A DNA stretch of 8,901 nt from the NCBI GenBank assembly GCA_903827085.1, contig CAIKHC010000333.1, positions 1 through 8,901 of the forward strand, in the 5' to 3' direction. The translations under genes were made by a program, and so were the position numbers. This DNA is from an uncultured Candidatus Nemicrothrix sp. GTDB lineage: Bacteria > Actinomycetota > Acidimicrobiia > Acidimicrobiales > Acidimicrobilacustridaceae. Numbering within the stretch: the stretch's first letter is position 1; each line of letters starts with the position of its first letter. Of the stretch, positions 6,848 to 8,901 are shown piece after piece. The notes below the pieces were generated by a model. It had not been told where the DNA came from and made no database searches. It saw only the letters and a list, made by a program, of their open reading frames with translations.

Positions 6848-7843
6848 ATGGAAATCTCGATCGGAATCACGCCGGGTCCTGACGCCGTACGTCACGCCCA
6901 ACTCGCAGAGAAGCTTGGGTTTCGCCGTGCGTGGTTGTACGACTCAGCGGCCTTGTATGAAGACATCTGGATCAACATCGCCAATATCCTCAATGCCACA
7001 GACAACCTCGACGTTGGCACGGCAGTTCTTGTACCGAATCTTCGCCACGTCATGACGACGGCATCGGCCATCGCCACCATCGAGCGGATGGCACCCGGCC
7101 GACTCATGGTCGGCTTCGGCACCGGTTTCACCGCACGAATGGTTCTCGGCAAGAAAGCGCTTTCGTGGAAGACCACTCGCGAGTACATCGAAGCGCTTCA
7201 CACACTCTTGAGCGGCGGCGTTGCCGATGTTGAAGGCGAGCGAGTCCAAATGGTGCATCGACCATCCCTCACCGCGGATCGACCAATCGATGTGCCACTG
7301 CTGCTCTCGGCGATGGGCCCCAAAGGCCTCGACATCACCGCAGAAATGATCGCAAACGGGACATGCACCGGCCTCATCGGTGTACAACCCCTCGAAGGCC
7401 CATGGGGTCATCAGGTTCTGATGGTTTCGGGATCCGTCCTTGACGACGGCGAATCAGCAGGTTCGCCTCGGGCTCGCGCCGCAATCGGACCTTGGTATGT
7501 CGTCGGCTATCACGGCTGCTGGGAAGCCGCTCCCGAGTTTCTCACTGCGATGCCTGGCGGGGCCGAGTGGCTCGCAGATGTCGAGGCATCTCGCCCGGCG
7601 GCTGAACGCCACCTCGCCGTGCACGAAGGCCACGTGACCGAAGTGTTCGGACGCGACCAAGTCGTGCTCAACCTTGCCGACGAAGCGACTCTCGCTGGCG
7701 TGGGATGGACTGGAGACAAAGCCGCAGTAAAGGCAAAGGTTGCACACGCATCATCAATGGGCGTGAAGGAAATCCTGTACACACCGGCTGGACCCGATGT
7801 CGAACGCGAAATGCGGGCGTTCGCGGAAGCAACAATTTCCTAG
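6848..7843 (+). CDS. LLM-class F420/flavin-dependent oxidoreductase (second copy type)
   Basis: A 331-residue luciferase-like oxidoreductase, related to but clearly different from the one at 1038-1919. It is closer in style to methylenetetrahydromethanopterin reductase-like F420 enzymes. Family landmarks are MEISIGITPG at the first strand, HAQLAEKLGFRRAWLYDS at residues 16-33 and LDVGTAVLVPNLRHVMTTASAIATIERMAPGRLMVGFGTG at 54-93. Further on are the REYIEALHTLLSGG helix at 111-124 and PLLLSAMGPKGLDITAEMIANG at 150-171, followed by a C-terminal GVKEILYTPAGPD segment. The likely role is an F420-linked redox step on a carbonyl, alcohol or alkene. GGAG lies only two bases before the ATG and GGGA ten bases before it, so the ribosome site is not ideal, but no better in-frame start exists and the first residues fit the family. 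It ends with TAG three bases before the membrane protein start, in the same frame. Confidence 0.93.
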   Translation: MEISIGITPGPDAVRHAQLAEKLGFRRAWLYDSAALYEDIWINIANILNATDNLDVGTAVLVPNLRHVMTTASAIATIERMAPGRLMVGFGTGFTARMVLGKKALSWKTTREYIEALHTLLSGGVADVEGERVQMVHRPSLTADRPIDVPLLLSAMGPKGLDITAEMIANGTCTGLIGVQPLEGPWGHQVLMVSGSVLDDGESAGSPRARAAIGPWYVVGYHGCWEAAPEFLTAMPGGAEWLADVEASRPAAERHLAVHEGHVTEVFGRDQVVLNLADEATLAGVGWTGDKAAVKAKVAHASSMGVKEILYTPAGPDVEREMRAFAEATIS

Positions 7844-7846
7844 TCG

Positions 7847-8901
7847 ATGTCCACCGTGCATCGACAACACCGCCTTCCGACAAAGGCCGGGTGGGTCACG
7901 CTTTTCGGCGTCGTTCCGGATCGTGGACTTCATCGCAGAGCGAGTGATGTCTTTCGCGTTGTCGCGGGTCTTGTGTTGTTCGCACTTGGAACTGTCGGAG
8001 CACTCTCGTACTCAAAACTCGAACGATCGATTCACTCGGCAGTGGAGTCACTGCCCGATCCCCTCCTCAAGGTTGCGACCATCGCCAATGGCGGTGGCGT
8101 CGTTGTTGCCATCGTCGTCGTCTACACAATTGCTCTTTCCTCGCGCCGAATCCGATTCATCTCCGGTATTTCGATAGCGCTTGTGGGTGGGAGTGTTCTT
8201 GCACTTGGACTTCAACATTTGATCGATGCTCCTGCAGTCATTGGAGCGGCCGCTAAAGATCTTTCCCAGTATCCGCAGTACCCACCGTTACGTCTCACTG
8301 TTCTTGCCGCCGTTTTCTTTGTGGCCGGCCCTGAGTTAACTCGCCCCTCCCGACGACTCATGACAACACTCTTGACGATCGTCGCAGTGAGTGCAGTTGC
8401 GCGCACCGCCGGCTATCCGGCTGGAGTGTTCGGAGCAATCGCACTTGGCTGGGCTCTTGCAGCCGTCATCCACCTGATTCTTGGTTCTCCCGATGGCGCT
8501 CCCGATCCCAACGAAGTTTCGAGCGACCTTGACTCGATCGACATTTCCGTCGATGACGTCACTGTAAGTTCCGTTCAGGCATGGGGTGAGAAGGCCTATA
8601 GCGCAACAAGATCCGATGGGACTCCACTTCGAATCATCGTGATCGGGCGCGACGCAACCGACGCACAACTTCTCACCAAGATTGGTCGCTTTCTTTGGTA
8701 CAAAGATTCTGGACCAGTCCTCAGCCTTGGTCGACAGCAACAGATTGAGCATCGGGCGTTCGCTCTACTTCTTGCCGAACGCGCAGGGGTTCGGGTTCCG
8801 AGCGTTGTCACCGCCGCCACGATCGGCTCGCGTGGCGACGCGACTCTCGTGCTTGAAGCTATGAAGGGCGAGACTCTCGATCAATTACAACCCGAGAAGA
8901 T
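7847..8901 (+). CDS. Polytopic membrane protein with kinase-like domain, N-terminal part (3' end beyond right edge)
   Basis: The frame is open from ATG 7847-7849 to the window edge, giving 351 residues and no stop. Six hydrophobic segments are visible at about residues 36-54, 75-97, 104-124, 148-165, 170-187 and 192-213. An acidic linker (216-238) and a soluble part follow. The soluble part reads LRIIVIGRDATDAQLLTKIGRF (261-282) and IEHRAFALLLAERAGVRVPSV (300-320), then ATLVLEAMKGETL (332-344), which looks like the N-lobe of an aminoglycoside/lipopolysaccharide kinase-type fold. This arrangement recalls large actinobacterial proteins that join a membrane region, a kinase-like domain and a C-terminal lysylphosphatidylglycerol-synthase/flippase-like (UPF0104) membrane domain. 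The C-terminal part is outside the window, so that is inference. Three TTA codons occur (for example 8288-8290). The start has no clear ribosome site and may depend on termination of the LLM gene just upstream; GTG at 7856 is an alternative. Confidence 0.7.
   Translation, partial: MSTVHRQHRLPTKAGWVTLFGVVPDRGLHRRASDVFRVVAGLVLFALGTVGALSYSKLERSIHSAVESLPDPLLKVATIANGGGVVVAIVVVYTIALSSRRIRFISGISIALVGGSVLALGLQHLIDAPAVIGAAAKDLSQYPQYPPLRLTVLAAVFFVAGPELTRPSRRLMTTLLTIVAVSAVARTAGYPAGVFGAIALGWALAAVIHLILGSPDGAPDPNEVSSDLDSIDISVDDVTVSSVQAWGEKAYSATRSDGTPLRIIVIGRDATDAQLLTKIGRFLWYKDSGPVLSLGRQQQIEHRAFALLLAERAGVRVPSVVTAATIGSRGDATLVLEAMKGETLDQLQPEK

Noticed and set aside
7797..8177. Plus-strand open frame of 126 codons across the LLM/membrane-protein junction
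   Set aside because: The frame starting at 7847 gives regular membrane segments and runs on past the window end, so this one is a shadow.
1..8901. Mobile element, CRISPR array, tRNA or rRNA gene
   Set aside because: No transposase or integrase frame, no regularly spaced repeats, no terminal repeats and no cloverleaf or ribosomal RNA sequence was recognised on either strand.

Overview
The window carries nine genes and no RNA genes, mobile elements or repeat arrays that I can see. The base composition is moderately GC-rich by eye, codons are rich in C/G at third positions, and several genes have strong GGGGGAG-type ribosome binding sites. The mix of gene families is two luciferase-like F420/flavin oxidoreductases, a class I bacterial-type cytochrome P450, a CaiB-type CoA transferase, a DrrAB-type exporter and the start of an actinobacterial fusion membrane protein. 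This suggests an aerobic heterotrophic actinobacterium, possibly of the Acidimicrobiia. That placement is inference from gene content; there is no marker gene in the window.

Layout. (1) Positions 1-917, minus strand: the N-terminal about 305 residues of a cytochrome P450, whose heme-cysteine end lies beyond the left edge. (2) A 120-base divergent gap (918-1037) with a perfect 7-bp inverted repeat. (3) Positions 1038-2873, plus strand: a two-gene unit of an LLM-class oxidoreductase and an aldo/keto reductase, 12 bases apart. (4) Positions 2878-6753, minus strand: a compact unit read in the order SnoaL-like protein, ABC ATPase, ABC-2 permease, class III CoA transferase and VOC/glyoxalase-fold protein. 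Two junctions overlap (GTGA and TGATG) and one has a 21-base gap; only SnoaL to ATPase has a gap of 68 bases. This unit converges on the aldo/keto reductase with a 4-base gap. (5) A 94-base divergent gap (6754-6847). (6) Positions 6848-8901, plus strand: a second LLM-class oxidoreductase and, three bases after its stop and in the same frame, a membrane protein that runs off the right edge.

How the genes may work together. The soluble enzymes fit the breakdown of a hydrophobic, oxygenated organic compound. The P450 could hydroxylate it, the LLM proteins and aldo/keto reductase could carry out redox steps on C=O or C=C groups, the SnoaL-fold protein could be a dehydratase, isomerase or hydroxylase accessory, and the CoA transferase could activate a resulting carboxylic acid as a CoA thioester. 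The VOC protein could be an epimerase, lyase or dioxygenase. The DrrAB-like exporter, locked into the same operon by overlapping genes, would remove a toxic substrate or intermediate. The pathway and its substrate are not identifiable from the sequence, and no transcriptional regulator is present in the window. I see no clearly novel system; the most unusual element is the exporter embedded in a catabolic-type operon.
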